Origin: Pseudooceanicola nanhaiensis
GTDB taxonomy: Bacteria; Pseudomonadota; Alphaproteobacteria; Rhodobacterales; Rhodobacteraceae
Direction: 5' to 3'
Assembly: GCF_020171315.1 (NCBI RefSeq)
Contig: NZ_JAIUZP010000004.1
Span: 1-64,000, forward strand
DNA length: 64,000 nt
Of this stretch, positions 38,855-49,308 are shown one piece after another. Numbering within the stretch: position 1 is the first letter of the stretch; each line of letters starts with the position of its first letter. Made by a program: the position numbers and the translations under genes. The notes beneath the pieces are model-generated. The model was not told the origin of the DNA. It was given only the letters and a program-made list of their open reading frames with translations, and did no database searches.

Positions 38855-39766
38855 ATGATCGCCCCGATGATATCCCGCGCGGGCTGGTCGGCGCATCTGG
38901 CCGGCATTCCGCGCGACGCCCACGTGCTGATCGCGGGCCCCACGGCCAGCGGCAAGACGGCGCTGGCGATCGAACTGGCGCAGCGTCAGGGCGGCGTGAT
39001 CGTGAATGCCGATGCGATCCAGGTTTATGCCAACTGGCGCGTCCTCACCGCCCGCCCCTCGGCGCAGGAAGAGGCCGCAGCAGAGCACCGGCTCTTCGGC
39101 CACATCGCGGGCGATCAGCCCTATTCCACCGGCGAATGGCTGCGCGAGGTGGCGCCCATGCTCACCGGGCCCGAGCGGCTGATCATCACCGGCGGCACCG
39201 GGCTCTACTTCACCGCGCTGACCGAGGGGCTGGCCGATATCCCGCCCGTGCCAGAGGCGATCCGCGAGGAGGCCAATGCCCGCATCGCGGCCGAGGGCCT
39301 CGCCCCCCTGCTGGCAGAGCTTGACGCCGAGAGCCGGTCGCGCATCGACCCCGCCAACCCGGCGCGGGTCACGCGGGCGTGGTCCGTGTTGCAGGCCACC
39401 GGGCGCGGCATCGCCGCCTGGCAGGACGAGACGCCGCCGCCCCTGCTGCCGCTGGAGCAGACCGCGCCGATGGTCGTCTCCGCGCCCAAGGACTGGCTCA
39501 CGCCCCGGATCGAGCGCCGCTTCGACCTGATGCTGGAGGGCGGCGCACTGGAGGAAGCCCGGGACAACCTGCCGCTCTGGTCGCCTGACCTGCCCTCGGC
39601 CAAGGCCATTGGCGCGCCGGAGCTGATCGCCCATCTGCGCGGCGAGATGACCCTTGATGAAGCCCGCGAGGCCGCCACCGTGGCCACCCGCCGCTTCGCC
39701 AAGCGGCAGCGGACGTGGTTCCGCGCAAGGATGCGACACTGGCAGCACCTCAGCGCGGACAGCTAA
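38855..39766 (+). CDS. miaA: tRNA dimethylallyltransferase
   Basis: An enzyme of about 300 residues that transfers a dimethylallyl group from DMAPP to A37 of tRNAs reading UNN codons. The P-loop LIAGPTASGKTALA, the catalytic Asp in VNADAIQVYANW (the usual DSxQ motif is here DAIQ), and the later ITGGTGLYFTALTEGL are family motifs. The C-terminal RRFAKRQRTWFR is typical. The start is uncertain: ATGs at 38789, 38855 and 38867 are in frame and none has a clear RBS. It is divergent from pyrH. Confidence 0.93.
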   Translation: MIAPMISRAGWSAHLAGIPRDAHVLIAGPTASGKTALAIELAQRQGGVIVNADAIQVYANWRVLTARPSAQEEAAAEHRLFGHIAGDQPYSTGEWLREVAPMLTGPERLIITGGTGLYFTALTEGLADIPPVPEAIREEANARIAAEGLAPLLAELDAESRSRIDPANPARVTRAWSVLQATGRGIAAWQDETPPPLLPLEQTAPMVVSAPKDWLTPRIERRFDLMLEGGALEEARDNLPLWSPDLPSAKAIGAPELIAHLRGEMTLDEAREAATVATRRFAKRQRTWFRARMRHWQHLSADS

Positions 39767-39900
39767 GCTATTTTCTTTACATAAGCGGACATTTTTCGCA
39801 GCATTCCCCAAGAAATACAGGGGAATACAGCCCAAACACAACATCTTGGGGTTCCTCGCGCCGTCACCGCAATGCCACCACCTCCACCGAGGGGACGCCG

Positions 39901-40725
39901 ATGACCGATCCCGCCGCGCCCAGCCTGATCTCCCTCGCCCAGCTCAGCCGCGGGGGGCCGTGGCGCACGGAATTGCAGCATTCGCGGGAGGATCACCTCT
40001 TCCTCTGGATCACCCGCGGACAGGGCCGCGTGCTGGTCATGGGCCGCCGCCGGGGGCTGGGGCCGCACAATGCGCTGCTGCTGCCTGCGCGGACGCTGAT
40101 GTCGCTCGATCTCGGCAAGCAGGTCTATGGCCTCGCCGTGCGCATCCCCGGCGGCTCCGTCCCCTTCCTGCCGACGCAGGAGGCGCTCCACCTCCGGGTG
40201 CGCGACGTGCTGGTGCAGGGCGAGGCGACCGCGATCCTCGACGCCATGCAGCGCGAACAATCGACCCACCGCCCCTTCGGCGCCGAGGCCGCCCGCGCCC
40301 ATGCCGGTCTGCTCTCGGTCTGGATCCGCCGGGTGCAGGCGCAGGAGCCCCCGGCCCCGCAGCCCAACGCCGCGCAGCGCTTGGCGGAGGCCTTCTGCTC
40401 GCTCGTCGCACGGGATTACCGCAGCGGCGCGCCCATGGCGGCCTATGCCACGGCCCTTGGCGTGACGCCGACCCACCTGACGCGCACCCTGCGCCAGACC
40501 TCCGGGATGACCGCCGCCGACATCCTGACCGAACGGGTGCTGCATGGCGCCCGCGAGATGCTGCAGGACGGCGACCTGCCGATCCGCATGGTGGCCGAAA
40601 GCCTCGGCTTCTCCAGCGCTGCCTATTTCACGCGCTTCATCCAGCACCACACGAAGCAGACGCCCTCGGCCCTGCGCAAACAGGCCCATGCGGCCCCACT
40701 CTCGGCACAGCCGGTCCGGGCCTAG
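39901..40725 (+). CDS. AraC family transcriptional regulator
   Basis: A 274-residue regulator with an N-terminal AraC-binding-like domain (about residues 1-170, weakly conserved; it begins with LISLAQLSRGGPWRTELQHS) and a C-terminal double helix-turn-helix. The second HTH holds the diagnostic sequence PIRMVAESLGFSSAAYFTRFIQHHTKQTPSALR. It starts at the ATG at 39901 behind GAGGGGAC. It is encoded upstream of, and in the same direction as, a complete peptide-type ABC importer, with a perfect palindrome between them, so local control of that importer is plausible. The effector is unknown. Confidence 0.87.
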   Translation: MTDPAAPSLISLAQLSRGGPWRTELQHSREDHLFLWITRGQGRVLVMGRRRGLGPHNALLLPARTLMSLDLGKQVYGLAVRIPGGSVPFLPTQEALHLRVRDVLVQGEATAILDAMQREQSTHRPFGAEAARAHAGLLSVWIRRVQAQEPPAPQPNAAQRLAEAFCSLVARDYRSGAPMAAYATALGVTPTHLTRTLRQTSGMTAADILTERVLHGAREMLQDGDLPIRMVAESLGFSSAAYFTRFIQHHTKQTPSALRKQAHAAPLSAQPVRA

Positions 40726-40800
40726 CCGCGCGGCGCGGCCCCGTTTCGGAAAAAGCCGGGGCCCGAGGGCCCGAACTACCGAAAAGCGGTGGCAGTCCAT

Positions 40801-40823
40801 TTGCGACATGATACATGTCGCAA
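40801..40823. promoter_or_regulatory. Perfect palindrome upstream of the ABC importer (candidate operator)
   Basis: TTGCGACATG, spacer ATA, CATGTCGCAA: 10-bp arms with no mismatch. It lies 75 bp after the AraC-family gene and 186 bp before the substrate-binding-protein gene. The perfect dyad suits a dimeric repressor better than an AraC protein, which usually uses direct repeats. The rest of the 283-bp gap shows nothing else distinctive. Confidence 0.5.
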
Positions 40824-41008
40824 TCAAGCAAGTCAGGACGCAGCCGCCCCTGCCCGCCGCCATGGCCGCCCCCGCGGGCGGGCACGGGCATTGACGCAGG
40901 GGGCAATCGCGCTCCTATCCTGTCGATCAAGGCGTCCTCGCGCCACTTCACGAAACCGCCACTCTAATGCGGCAAGACAGACAGATCATCTGTCACAGGG
41001 AGAAAACC

Positions 41009-42658
41009 ATGACCAAGCCAGAGACCGACCGGACCGGCGCCACCGCCGTCCACCCCGGCGCCCGCATGTATGCCGAGGAATTCAAGGCCGGGAAGCTCAG
41101 CCGTCGGGAATTCATCACGCGCGCCTCGTCGCTGGGGGTTGCCACCCCGCTGGTCTATGCGCTCGGCGGGCTGGAACAGCCGGTCATGGCGCAGGAGGCC
41201 CCCACCCCGGGCGGCACGCTGCGGGTGCAGATGCAGACCAAGGCGCTGAAGGACCCGCGCAATTTCGACTGGTCGGAAATGGCGAACTTCGCCCGCGGCT
41301 GGCTGGAATACCTCGTGCAGTACAACGCCGACGGCTCCTTCGAGGGCCGCCTGCTGGAGAGCTGGGAGGTCAACGACGACGCCACCGAATACGTGCTGCA
41401 CGTCCGTCAGGGCGTAAGCTGGAACAACGGCGATCCCTTCACCGCCGATGACGTGATCTTCAACCTCTCCCGCTGGTGCGAGGCCGGGGTCGAGGGCAAC
41501 TCGATGGCGTCGCGCCTCGGCGCGCTGATCGACAGCGAGACGCAGGCCCTGCGCGAAGGCGCGGTGGAGAAGGTCGATGACCACACGGTCAAGCTGATGC
41601 TGCAAAGCCCCGACATCACCCTGCCCGCGGGCTTCTCGGATTACCCGGCGGCGGTGGTGCACCCCTCCTACGCGGGCGGCGATCCGTCGGAAAACCCCAT
41701 CGGCACCGGCCCCTTCCTGCCCGAGACCAACGAGGTCGGCGTGCGCCAGGTGCTGGTCAAGAACGCCGATCACCAGTGGTGGGGCGAAGGCGCCTACCTC
41801 GACCGGATCGAGTTCATCGACTTCGGCACCGACATGGCCTCCTGGGTCGCGGCGGCGGACGCGGACGAGATCGACATGACCTACCAGTCCACCGGCGAAT
41901 TCGTCGATGTGCTGACGGCCATGGGCTGGAAGGTCTCGGAGGCGGTGACGGCGGCCACGATCTGCGTGCGCTTCAATCAGACCAACGCGCCCTATGACGA
42001 CGTTAACGTGCGCCGCGCGCTGATGACGGCGGTGGACAACGAGGTGGTGCTGGAACTGGGCTATTCCGGCCTCGGCACCGTGGCGAAGGATTTCCACGTC
42101 TGCCCGATCCACCCGGAATACGCCGACATCCCCGGCATCAGCCCGGACCCGGACGCGGCGCTGCAGATGCTGACCGACGCGGGTCATGCCGAAACCGAGT
42201 TCGAGCTGATCTCGATCGACGACGAATGGCAGTCGGCGACCTGTGACGCCGTGGCGGCGCAGTGCCGCGACGCGGGCATCAACGTGAAACGCACGATCCT
42301 GCCCGGCTCGACCTTCTGGAACGACTGGCTCACCTTCCCGTGGTCCGCGACCGAATGGAACATGCGCCCGCTCGGCGTGCAGGTGATGTCGCTGGCCTAC
42401 AAGTCCGGCGTGGCCTGGAACGAAACCGGCTTTGCCAATGCCGAGTTCGACAGCCTGATGGACGAGGCGCTCGCCATTGCCGATGCCGACAAGCGGCGCG
42501 AGGTCATGGCCAAGCTGGAGCAGATCATGCTCGACGAGGGTGTGACGATCCAGCCTTACTGGCGCTCGCTCTTCCGCCACATGAAGGAAAACGTCATGGG
42601 CACCGAGATGCATCCGACCTTCGAGATGCATATGGACAAGTGGTGGGTCCGGGCCTGA
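41009..42658 (+). CDS. Tat-exported family-5 ABC substrate-binding protein (peptide/nickel type)
   Basis: A 549-residue periplasmic binding protein. A twin-arginine motif ([16 protein letters not shown], about residues 34-49) follows a 33-residue polar leader, so export is by the Tat route. Cleavage is probably after PVMAQ. The mature part is SBP_bac_5: [28 protein letters not shown] (in sections), then [14 protein letters not shown], and [26 protein letters not shown] precedes the ATG. It is first of four genes for a complete importer. The substrate (peptide, opine or similar) cannot be told by eye. Confidence 0.9.
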   Translation: MTKPETDRTGATAVHPGARMYAEEFKAGKLSRREFITRASSLGVATPLVYALGGLEQPVMAQEAPTPGGTLRVQMQTKALKDPRNFDWSEMANFARGWLEYLVQYNADGSFEGRLLESWEVNDDATEYVLHVRQGVSWNNGDPFTADDVIFNLSRWCEAGVEGNSMASRLGALIDSETQALREGAVEKVDDHTVKLMLQSPDITLPAGFSDYPAAVVHPSYAGGDPSENPIGTGPFLPETNEVGVRQVLVKNADHQWWGEGAYLDRIEFIDFGTDMASWVAAADADEIDMTYQSTGEFVDVLTAMGWKVSEAVTAATICVRFNQTNAPYDDVNVRRALMTAVDNEVVLELGYSGLGTVAKDFHVCPIHPEYADIPGISPDPDAALQMLTDAGHAETEFELISIDDEWQSATCDAVAAQCRDAGINVKRTILPGSTFWNDWLTFPWSATEWNMRPLGVQVMSLAYKSGVAWNETGFANAEFDSLMDEALAIADADKRREVMAKLEQIMLDEGVTIQPYWRSLFRHMKENVMGTEMHPTFEMHMDKWWVRA

Positions 42659-42700
42659 GCGCCCTGAGACAGCCCGTGCCTACCCGCCCGCGCAGTGCCC

Positions 42701-42723
42701 GGGGCCGCCCTGAGGGTGGCCCC
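42701..42723 (+). other. Strong hairpin between binding-protein and permease genes
   Basis: GGGGCCGCCC / GGGTGGCCCC forms a 10-bp stem (one G-T) with loop TGA, 42 bp after the binding-protein stop. No U-tract follows. Such a hairpin can protect the upstream mRNA from 3' decay and so raise the amount of binding protein over permease, as known for several ABC operons. Confidence 0.5.
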
Positions 42724-42902
42724 GTGATCGGCCCGATCCGTTCCGGCAGCGCTCCGGCCCCCGCGGCCCGCTGCCCGAACGGCCTGAGGCACGGGGGCCA
42801 CCACAACCGCCCCGCTTCCCCGGCGCGGCGCGCCTCCCTCCACGGCTCCCATCCCGGCCCGGTCCCGCCCCTCGCGGGGCCTGCCACAGACAGGACGGCC
42901 CC

Positions 42903-43946
42903 ATGATCCTCTTCCTGCTCCGCCGCCTCGGCGTGATGCTCCTGACAGCGCTCTGCCTGTCGCTCATCGTCTTTGCCCTGACGAACTTGCCCGCAAACCT
43001 CGAGAAGATCGCCAAGTTCGAGGGCAATGCCCGGATGAGCGACGCGCAGGTCGAAAGCTGGCTGGAGAAGAACGGTTATGCCCAGCCGATGCTGGTGCGC
43101 TACGGCGAATGGCTGGGCGCGCTACCCGGCTGGACCCGCACGGACGAGAGCGGCGAATATGGCCGCTGCGTCCCCGTGGGCGGCACAATTGCGGAGAGCC
43201 CCGCACGCTGCGGCATCCTGCAGGGCGAATGGGGCGAAAGCCGAGTCTTCCGCGAAGACGTGGGCCCCTTCATCGCCACCCGCCTCGCCCTGACCGGCAA
43301 GATGATGTTCTGGGTCATGGTGCTGATGGTGCCCATGGCGCTGGTGATCGGTGTGCTGGCGGGCATGCGCGAGGGATCGAAGCTCGACCGCGGCCTCTCG
43401 ACCCTCTCGATCCTGACCACGGCAACGCCGGAATACGTTTCGGGCGTGATCCTGATCGCGGTCTTCGCCTCCTCCGCCTTCGGGCTGAAATGGTTCAAGG
43501 GCACCGCCACCTCCGCCATGGAAAACGCCACCTTCGAGAACTTCTTCCTGCCGGTGCTGACCATCGCGCTCTTCGGCATGGGCTACATCGCCCGGATGAC
43601 ACGCGCCTCCATGGCCGAGGTGATGACCTCGCAGTACATCCGCACCGCGCGGCTCAAGGGGCTGCACTTCCGCGAGATCGTGCTGAAACACGCGCTGCGC
43701 AACGCGCTGATCGCGCCCTTCACGGTGATCATGCTGCAATTTCCGTGGCTGCTGAACGGCGTGGTGATCGTCGAGACGCTCTTCAACTACAAGGGCCTCG
43801 GCTGGGCGCTCGTTCAGGCGGCGGGCAACAACGACGTGGACCTGCTCTTGGGGATCTCGCTGGTCTCCGTCGTGGTCGTGCTGCTGACGCAGCTGATCTC
43901 GGACATCGGTTATGTCTACCTGAACCCCCGGATCCGGATCGCATGA
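42903..43946 (+). CDS. ABC transporter permease, DppB type
   Basis: A 347-residue inner-membrane permease. An N-terminal helix (LLRRLGVMLLTALCLSLIVFALTNLP) is followed by a periplasmic segment of about 100 residues that contains two cysteines (GRCVPVGG and ARCGILQG), and then five more membrane spans. The cytoplasmic EAA-type loop is TSQYIRTARLKGLHFREIVLKHALRNALI, which docks on the ATPase. The large periplasmic insert after the first helix is typical of DppB/OppB proteins, and the cysteine pair may form a disulfide. It works with the following permease and the double ATPase. Confidence 0.93.
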   Translation: MILFLLRRLGVMLLTALCLSLIVFALTNLPANLEKIAKFEGNARMSDAQVESWLEKNGYAQPMLVRYGEWLGALPGWTRTDESGEYGRCVPVGGTIAESPARCGILQGEWGESRVFREDVGPFIATRLALTGKMMFWVMVLMVPMALVIGVLAGMREGSKLDRGLSTLSILTTATPEYVSGVILIAVFASSAFGLKWFKGTATSAMENATFENFFLPVLTIALFGMGYIARMTRASMAEVMTSQYIRTARLKGLHFREIVLKHALRNALIAPFTVIMLQFPWLLNGVVIVETLFNYKGLGWALVQAAGNNDVDLLLGISLVSVVVVLLTQLISDIGYVYLNPRIRIA

Positions 43947-44001
43947 GGGCGCCGAGAATGACGACACCCGCCCCCTACGCCGCAAAACCGGAGGCCACCG
44001 C

Positions 44002-45198
44002 ATGGAACCGCTGAGCTGGGGCGCCATCGCTGCCCGCATCCTGTTGCAGTTCCTGCCGGTCTGGATCGCCCTTGCCGCAACCTTTGGCCTGTCGTGGGTT
44101 TATCGTGCGAAACTGGGCCTTTACGGCAAACTCTTCGACAATCGCATTGGCCTGATCGGGCTCTTCCTGACGCTCTTCTGGGTCTATACCGCGCTTGCCG
44201 CCGGGCTCTTCGACTGGATCGCCACCCATGACCCGCTGACCGCCGTCTCGGGCATGAAGAACAAGGTCCCCGGCACGCCCCTGCGCGGGGCCGAGGACGG
44301 GGATTTTCCCTACTACCTGCTGGGCGGCGACGGGCTGGCCCGCGATGTCTTCTCGCGCATGGTGGCGGGGTCGTGGATCGTGGTGCAGATCGCGCCGCTG
44401 GCCACGCTCTTCGCCTTCATGGCCGGGATCACGCTGGGGCTTCCGGCGGGCTACTTCGGCGGGCGGCTCGACAGCGTCCTGACCTTCGCGGCGAACCTGA
44501 TCCTCGCCTTCCCGGTGATCCTGCTCTTCTACCTCCTCGTCACGCCCGAGATCGTGGCCAGCGGCCTGCCTGCCTATCTCTCCGCCGGGCTCTTCCTGCT
44601 GCCGCTCGTCTTCCTCGGCCTGCTGATCAACGCCCGCGCCCGGACCAATCCGCGCCGCCGCTGGATGCTGCTGGCCGTGATGCTGCTGCCGCTCGGCTGG
44701 GCCTATCTCTCGCTGATCTCGGCGCAGGGCTCGGCGCTCGACCTGCTGCCCGCGGCGCTCGACCTCTTCGACGTGCCGGGCGGCATCCTCGTGGTCTTCG
44801 TCTCGGTCATCTTCGTGAACGCGCCCACGGTTTTCCGCCTGACCCGCGGGCTGACGCTGGACCTCAAGACCCGCGACTACGTCGCCGCCGCCCAGACCCG
44901 GGGCGAAGGCCCGTGGTACATCATGCTGTGGGAAATCCTGCCCAATGCGCGCGGGCCGCTGATCGTCGATTTCTGTCTGCGCATCGGCTACACCACGATC
45001 CTGCTGGGCACGCTGGGGTTCTTCGGCCTCGGCCTGCCGCCGGACAGCCCCGACTGGGGCACCACGATCAACGCGGGCCGCAAGCTGCTGTCGATCTTCC
45101 CCCATCCCGCCATCGCGCCCGCCGTGGCGCTGCTCTCGCTCGTCCTCGGCCTGAACCTGCTGGCCGACGGGTTGCGCGAAGAAAGCCTGAAGGACTGA
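44002..45198 (+). CDS. ABC transporter permease, DppC type
   Basis: A 398-residue permease. After an N-terminal pair of membrane segments and a periplasmic stretch come the transport spans, with the EAA loop at [31 protein letters not shown] (in sections). The C-terminal span follows [18 protein letters not shown], a DppC/OppC signature. The protein is about 100 residues longer than DppC of E. coli because of an extra hydrophobic region in the middle (about residues 180-230, [20 protein letters not shown] and [19 protein letters not shown]), which suggests two additional spans. It starts 55 bp after the first permease gene and ends 4 bp before the ATPase gene. Confidence 0.92.
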   Translation: MEPLSWGAIAARILLQFLPVWIALAATFGLSWVYRAKLGLYGKLFDNRIGLIGLFLTLFWVYTALAAGLFDWIATHDPLTAVSGMKNKVPGTPLRGAEDGDFPYYLLGGDGLARDVFSRMVAGSWIVVQIAPLATLFAFMAGITLGLPAGYFGGRLDSVLTFAANLILAFPVILLFYLLVTPEIVASGLPAYLSAGLFLLPLVFLGLLINARARTNPRRRWMLLAVMLLPLGWAYLSLISAQGSALDLLPAALDLFDVPGGILVVFVSVIFVNAPTVFRLTRGLTLDLKTRDYVAAAQTRGEGPWYIMLWEILPNARGPLIVDFCLRIGYTTILLGTLGFFGLGLPPDSPDWGTTINAGRKLLSIFPHPAIAPAVALLSLVLGLNLLADGLREESLKD

Positions 45199-45202
45199 GG
45201 CC

Positions 45203-47263
45203 ATGACACAAGAGCCCATCCTCGCCATCGACAGCCTCTCGATCTCCTTCGACACCCGCCGGGCCGAGATCCCGGCCGTGATGGACTTCTCCGTCTCGGT
45301 CCAGCCGGGCGAGGCCATGGGCCTCGTCGGCGAAAGCGGCTGCGGCAAATCCACCGTGGCGCTTGGCATCATGCGCGATCTGGGCCGCAACGGGCGCATC
45401 GCGGGCGGCACGATCCGCTTCAAGGGCCGCGACATGGCCGAGATGTCGGAGGCCGAGCTGCGCCGCATCCGCGGCAACGAGATCGCGATGATCTACCAGG
45501 AGCCGATGGCCTCGCTGAACCCCGCCATGAAGGTGGGCCGACAGCTGATGGAAGTGCCGATGATCCACGAGGGCGTGACGGCCGAAGAGGCCCGCGCCCG
45601 CGCGCTCAAGATGCTGGACGACGTGAAGCTGCCCGATCCGGCGCGCATCCTCGACAGCTATCCGCACCAGCTCTCCGGCGGGCAGCAGCAGCGCATCGTC
45701 ATCGCCATGGCGCTGATGTCGAAACCCGCGCTGCTGATCCTCGATGAGCCGACCACCGCGCTCGACGTCACCGTGGAGGCCGCGATTGTCGAGCTGATCC
45801 GCGATCTGGGGCGCAAGTACGGCACGGCGATGCTCTTCATCTCGCATAACCTCGGGCTGGTGCTGGAGACCTGCGACCGCATCTGCGTGATGTATTCCGG
45901 CGAGGCGGTCGAGACCGGCACCGTGGCCGAGGTCTTCGACACCATGCGCCATCCCTATACGCAGGCGCTCTTCCGCGCGATCCCGCTGCCCGGGGCCGAC
46001 AAGACGGCCCGCCCGCTGCAGGCGATCCCCGGCAACTTCCCCCTGCCCCATCAGCGCCCGCCGGGCTGCAACTTCGGCCCGCGGTGCAGCTACTTCGAGG
46101 CCGGGCGCTGCGATGCGCAGGCGATCCCGATGCAGGATGTCCGCCCCGGCCATGCCACCCGCTGCCTGCGGGCCGAGGAGATCGACTGGACCGCCGAGCC
46201 CGAGGCGGAGGCCGAGACGGAGGCCCGCACCCCCGGCAAGGTCGTGCTCAGCGTCGAGAAGCTGAAGAAGTATTACGAGGCCGGGGCCAATGCGCTCTTC
46301 GGGGGCGAGACACAGGTGGTGAAGGCCAACGAGGCCCTTACTTTTGAGGCCCGCGAGAGCGAAACGCTGGCAATCGTGGGGGAATCCGGCTGCGGGAAAT
46401 CCACGCTGGCCAAGATGCTCATGGGGCTGGAGACCGCGACCGAGGGGCGCATCCTGCTCGACGGGCGGGAAATTCAGGACCTGCCCGTGGCTGACCGGGA
46501 TGGCGGATTGCTGGGCGATCTGCAGATGGTGTTCCAGAACCCCTTCGACACGCTCAACCCCTCGATCCCCGTGGGCCGCCAGATCATCCGCGCGCTGGAG
46601 CTTTTCGGCTACGGCGCCTCGGACGCAGAGCGGCGCGAGCGGATGCTGACGCTGCTCGACCTCGTGAAGCTGCCGCGTGACTTCGCCGAGCGGATGCCGC
46701 GCCAGCTCTCCGGCGGGCAGAAGCAGCGGGTGGGCATCGCGCGGGCCTTCGCGGGCGGCGCGCGCATCGTGGTGGCGGATGAGCCGGTCTCGGCGCTGGA
46801 TGTCTCGGTGCAGGCGGCGGTGACCGACCTGCTGATGGAGATCCAGAAGCGCGAGAAGACGACGCTGATCTTCATCTCCCATGACCTGTCGCTGGTGCGC
46901 TACCTCGCGGACCGGGTGCTGGTCATGTACCTCGGCCATGTGGTCGAACTGGGCACGGTGGAGGAGGTCTTTGCCCCGCCCTACCACCCCTATACCGAGG
47001 CGCTGCTTTCGGCGGTGCCCATTGCCGATACCTCGGTCGAGAAGGAGCGGATCGTGCTGGAGGGCGAGCTGCCCTCGGCCACCAATCCGCCGCCGGGCTG
47101 CCCGTTCCAGACCCGCTGCCGCTGGAAGGCGCAGGTCGCGGGCGACCGCTGCGCGACCGAGCTGCCCGAGATGCGTCGATTCGGGGCACATCAGATCCGC
47201 TGTCACCTCGCCCCGGAGGTGCTGACCGATATGCCCCCGGTGCTGCGGCACGCGGCCGACTGA
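45203..47263 (+). CDS. Fused double ATPase of the peptide/nickel ABC importer
   Basis: A 686-residue protein joining two DppD/DppF-type ATPases. First half: Walker [10 protein letters not shown], signature LSGGQQQR, Walker [13 protein letters not shown]. Second half: Walker [10 protein letters not shown], signature LSGGQKQR, Walker [13 protein letters not shown]. Each half ends with an oligopeptide C-terminal domain bearing clustered cysteines ([17 protein letters not shown] and [20 protein letters not shown]), which in this family can bind a 4Fe-4S cluster. The halves are joined near residue 340 by an acidic linker ([14 protein letters not shown]). It powers the import of the substrate. Last gene of the operon, followed by a terminator hairpin. 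Confidence 0.95.
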   Translation: MTQEPILAIDSLSISFDTRRAEIPAVMDFSVSVQPGEAMGLVGESGCGKSTVALGIMRDLGRNGRIAGGTIRFKGRDMAEMSEAELRRIRGNEIAMIYQEPMASLNPAMKVGRQLMEVPMIHEGVTAEEARARALKMLDDVKLPDPARILDSYPHQLSGGQQQRIVIAMALMSKPALLILDEPTTALDVTVEAAIVELIRDLGRKYGTAMLFISHNLGLVLETCDRICVMYSGEAVETGTVAEVFDTMRHPYTQALFRAIPLPGADKTARPLQAIPGNFPLPHQRPPGCNFGPRCSYFEAGRCDAQAIPMQDVRPGHATRCLRAEEIDWTAEPEAEAETEARTPGKVVLSVEKLKKYYEAGANALFGGETQVVKANEALTFEARESETLAIVGESGCGKSTLAKMLMGLETATEGRILLDGREIQDLPVADRDGGLLGDLQMVFQNPFDTLNPSIPVGRQIIRALELFGYGASDAERRERMLTLLDLVKLPRDFAERMPRQLSGGQKQRVGIARAFAGGARIVVADEPVSALDVSVQAAVTDLLMEIQKREKTTLIFISHDLSLVRYLADRVLVMYLGHVVELGTVEEVFAPPYHPYTEALLSAVPIADTSVEKERIVLEGELPSATNPPPGCPFQTRCRWKAQVAGDRCATELPEMRRFGAHQIRCHLAPEVLTDMPPVLRHAAD

Positions 47264-47292
47264 CCCCGCACGGCCGATCCCGGACAGCAGAA

Positions 47293-47317
47293 ACCCCGGC
47301 GCTTGGGGCACCGGGGT
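47293..47317 (+). terminator. Terminator-like hairpin after the ABC operon
   Basis: ACCCCGG/CCGGGGT stem with an 11-base loop, 29 bp after the ATPase stop codon. The tail GACTGCG is not U-rich, so termination is uncertain, but it is the only strong stem here on the plus strand. Confidence 0.45.
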
Positions 47318-47340
47318 GACTGCGTCTCGGGGGAGAGACG

Positions 47341-47366
47341 GGGACGGTCCGGGGGAGAACCGTCCC
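47341..47366 (-). terminator. Terminator-like hairpin after the 47382-47897 gene
   Basis: GGGACGGT/ACCGTCCC, 8-bp perfect stem with a 10-base loop, 15 bp beyond the stop codon of the minus-strand periplasmic-protein gene. No clear U-tract. Confidence 0.45.
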
Positions 47367-47381
47367 GGGGACGTCGTCGGA

Positions 47382-47897
47382 TCAGCGGTCGTTCGTGTCG
47401 GAGTTGGTCTCCGACAGCGTGTCCATGCCGTTCTCGGTCGCCTCGGCGAAGCCGACCAGCATGGCGGTGTAAAGCTCTTCATCCGAGGGGGCCACGGTCA
47501 GCGTGCCGGGGGCCGGCAGGATCGACTGGGCGTTCACCTCGATCGGGAAGGCACCGATGGCGCCATTGCCTTCGGGGTCCATCACGGTGACGGTACCCGA
47601 GAGTTTGTTGAAGCCCTTCACGAAGGATTCCGTCGGGTTCGGGCTGATGTCCAGCTCGGTCAGCTCGACCTGCACCTTGTAGCCCGGCTCCACGCCGACG
47701 GGCTGATCGTTCAGCGCCGCGGTGATGGTTTTCGACAGGTCGTCGTTGAGGGTCGGGAACTTGCTCAGCGAGCTGTTGCCGTCGAGTTCAGCGCCAGCTG
47801 CCACGTCAACCGCGCTCACCTGCGGGTTGTCGAGGGCATAGACAGGGGCAGCCACAGCGGTGGCCATACCAAGGGCGATCAGGGTCCGTTTCAGCAT
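47382..47897 (-). CDS. Putative periplasmic protein of unknown function
   Basis: A 171-residue protein starting at the ATG at 47897 after AAAGGACG. A signal peptide ([21 protein letters not shown]) ends at ALDNPQ. The mature protein is acidic and rich in Asn, Asp, Thr and Ser, with a beta-rich middle ([15 protein letters not shown]) and an Asn/Asp-rich end. No cysteine, lipobox or catalytic motif was seen. A longer upstream frame has an atypical composition and is rejected. It stands alone between two hairpins and an unremarkable 227-bp gap. No function assigned. Confidence 0.75.
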   Translation of the reverse strand: MLKRTLIALGMATAVAAPVYALDNPQVSAVDVAAGAELDGNSSLSKFPTLNDDLSKTITAALNDQPVGVEPGYKVQVELTELDISPNPTESFVKGFNKLSGTVTVMDPEGNGAIGAFPIEVNAQSILPAPGTLTVAPSDEELYTAMLVGFAEATENGMDTLSETNSDTNDR

Positions 47898-48124
47898 TGT
47901 TACGTCCTTTCCAGGCACGCGCCCGTCCCCTCTTCCGGGGTCGGTGGCAGCGCGGTGCCGCATCTGTTTCGCTTGTGGGGAGAGAACGTTAGCCAGCCGG
48001 ATCGGTTCCATCGCATCGCAACGAGGGCACAGGGGCATCAGCGGCATCGGAAAAAATCCGCCGATAGCGGTCAGCCCCGCCGCGCAACCTGCGGGCGAGA
48101 CCTGCGGTGGCGAGGGATCGGGGC

Positions 48125-48709
48125 TCAGTGGCCCCAGATCACCTTCACGTAGTTCTGGGTTTCCTTGTAGGGCGGGATGTCGCCGTACTTGCGCACCGCT
48201 TCCGGTCCGGCGTTATAGGCCGCCAGCGCCAGCCGCCAGTTACCGAAATCGCGGTACTGCCGGGCGAGGTAGCGCGCGCCGCCCTCGAGGTTCTGCTCCG
48301 GGTCCATCGGATCGACGGCAAGGTGCCGCGCCGTCTCGGGCATCAGCTGCGCAAGGCCGAGGGCGCCCTTGTGGCTCTTGGCGTGGATGTTCCAGCCGCT
48401 CTCCTGCTGCACGAGGCGCAGGAAGAGATCCTCGGGGATGCCATGCCGCTTGGCGGCGGAGCGGGCCACGTCGAGGTAGGGGCCGGTGTACTTGCCCCGG
48501 AAGGGCGCGACCGGAAACTTGGAGGGCACGATCACCGCCTGCGGCTGCAGCCGGACCGAGTTGTTGTATTGCTGCGAGGCGCGCCCGTCGAGGATCGAGG
48601 TCTGGGACTTGAAGAGCTTCACGCGCGACTTGGACGACAGCACATCCGCACTCGCCGGCTGGGCAAGCGCCAGCACGGCGCCAAGGGCTACCCCGAGGTA
48701 TCTCTGCAT
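48125..48709 (-). CDS. Periplasmic lytic transglycosylase (SLT domain)
   Basis: A 194-residue protein with a signal peptide (first 21 residues, ending ASA). An SLT/lysozyme-like domain occupies about residues 80-190. The catalytic Glu103 is in [12 protein letters not shown], followed by the [13 protein letters not shown] motif, and [10 protein letters not shown] near the C-terminus. It should cleave peptidoglycan between MurNAc and GlcNAc with anhydro-ring formation. It is a short single-domain form, without LysM repeats. It is 38 bp downstream of the LuxR-type gene and may be in the same transcript. Confidence 0.92.
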   Translation of the reverse strand: MQRYLGVALGAVLALAQPASADVLSSKSRVKLFKSQTSILDGRASQQYNNSVRLQPQAVIVPSKFPVAPFRGKYTGPYLDVARSAAKRHGIPEDLFLRLVQQESGWNIHAKSHKGALGLAQLMPETARHLAVDPMDPEQNLEGGARYLARQYRDFGNWRLALAAYNAGPEAVRKYGDIPPYKETQNYVKVIWGH

Positions 48710-48747
48710 TGTCCCGTCCGTTCCGATGTCTCTTGTTGGGCGGCATT

Positions 48748-49308
48748 CTAGCCAGCGGAGCGTGAATTGCCACCCCCCGTCCGCAGGGCCTCCGCCGCCG
48801 GTTCAGGCACCAGCGGCGCGCCCATCAGGTCCTCGATCAGCAAGGACATCAAGCCGTTACGCCCCTGCACCCCGGCCTTGCGGTAGATCGCGTTCAGATG
48901 CGCCTTCACCGTGCCCTCGGCCGACCCGCGGATTTCCGCCACTTCCGCGATGGAGAGCCCCTTCAGCGTCAGCCCGGCGACATCCGCCTCGGAGGGGGTC
49001 AGCCCCCAGTCGACGAAATAGGCCTGGATCACCTCGTGCAGCGCCCCCTGCGCCACGGTGCGCGTGCGCTCGAGGTCCTTCTGACGCCGCAGCAGGACCA
49101 TCAGCACCCGGATCTCGATCGCGAGCGCAAGCAGCAGCGACAGCGCCGCCAGCCCCTCGACGATCTGGCCCGGGTCCGAGAAGATGCCCCGCCCCTCGTC
49201 GATCGTATCGGCCACGGCATCCGCGATGAAGAACGTGGTGCACAGGGCCTGAACGAGGATCAGCCCGGCAAGCGCCAGGCTGTTCCGCGTCGGTTTGAGA
49301 TCGCTCAT
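48748..49308 (-). CDS. Membrane-anchored LuxR-type transcriptional regulator
   Basis: A 186-residue protein with two hydrophobic segments (about residues 11-33, [23 protein letters not shown], and 52-74, [21 protein letters not shown]). A short coiled linker follows, then a LuxR/GerE helix-turn-helix ([46 protein letters not shown] in sections, about residues 101-150). The DNA-binding domain would be tethered to the inner membrane. There is no receiver domain. It overlaps the cytochrome b gene by 4 bp and is third after PepSY and cytochrome b, so it may read a redox or membrane signal from them. Confidence 0.87.
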   Translation of the reverse strand: MSDLKPTRNSLALAGLILVQALCTTFFIADAVADTIDEGRGIFSDPGQIVEGLAALSLLLALAIEIRVLMVLLRRQKDLERTRTVAQGALHEVIQAYFVDWGLTPSEADVAGLTLKGLSIAEVAEIRGSAEGTVKAHLNAIYRKAGVQGRNGLMSLLIEDLMGAPLVPEPAAEALRTGGGNSRSAG

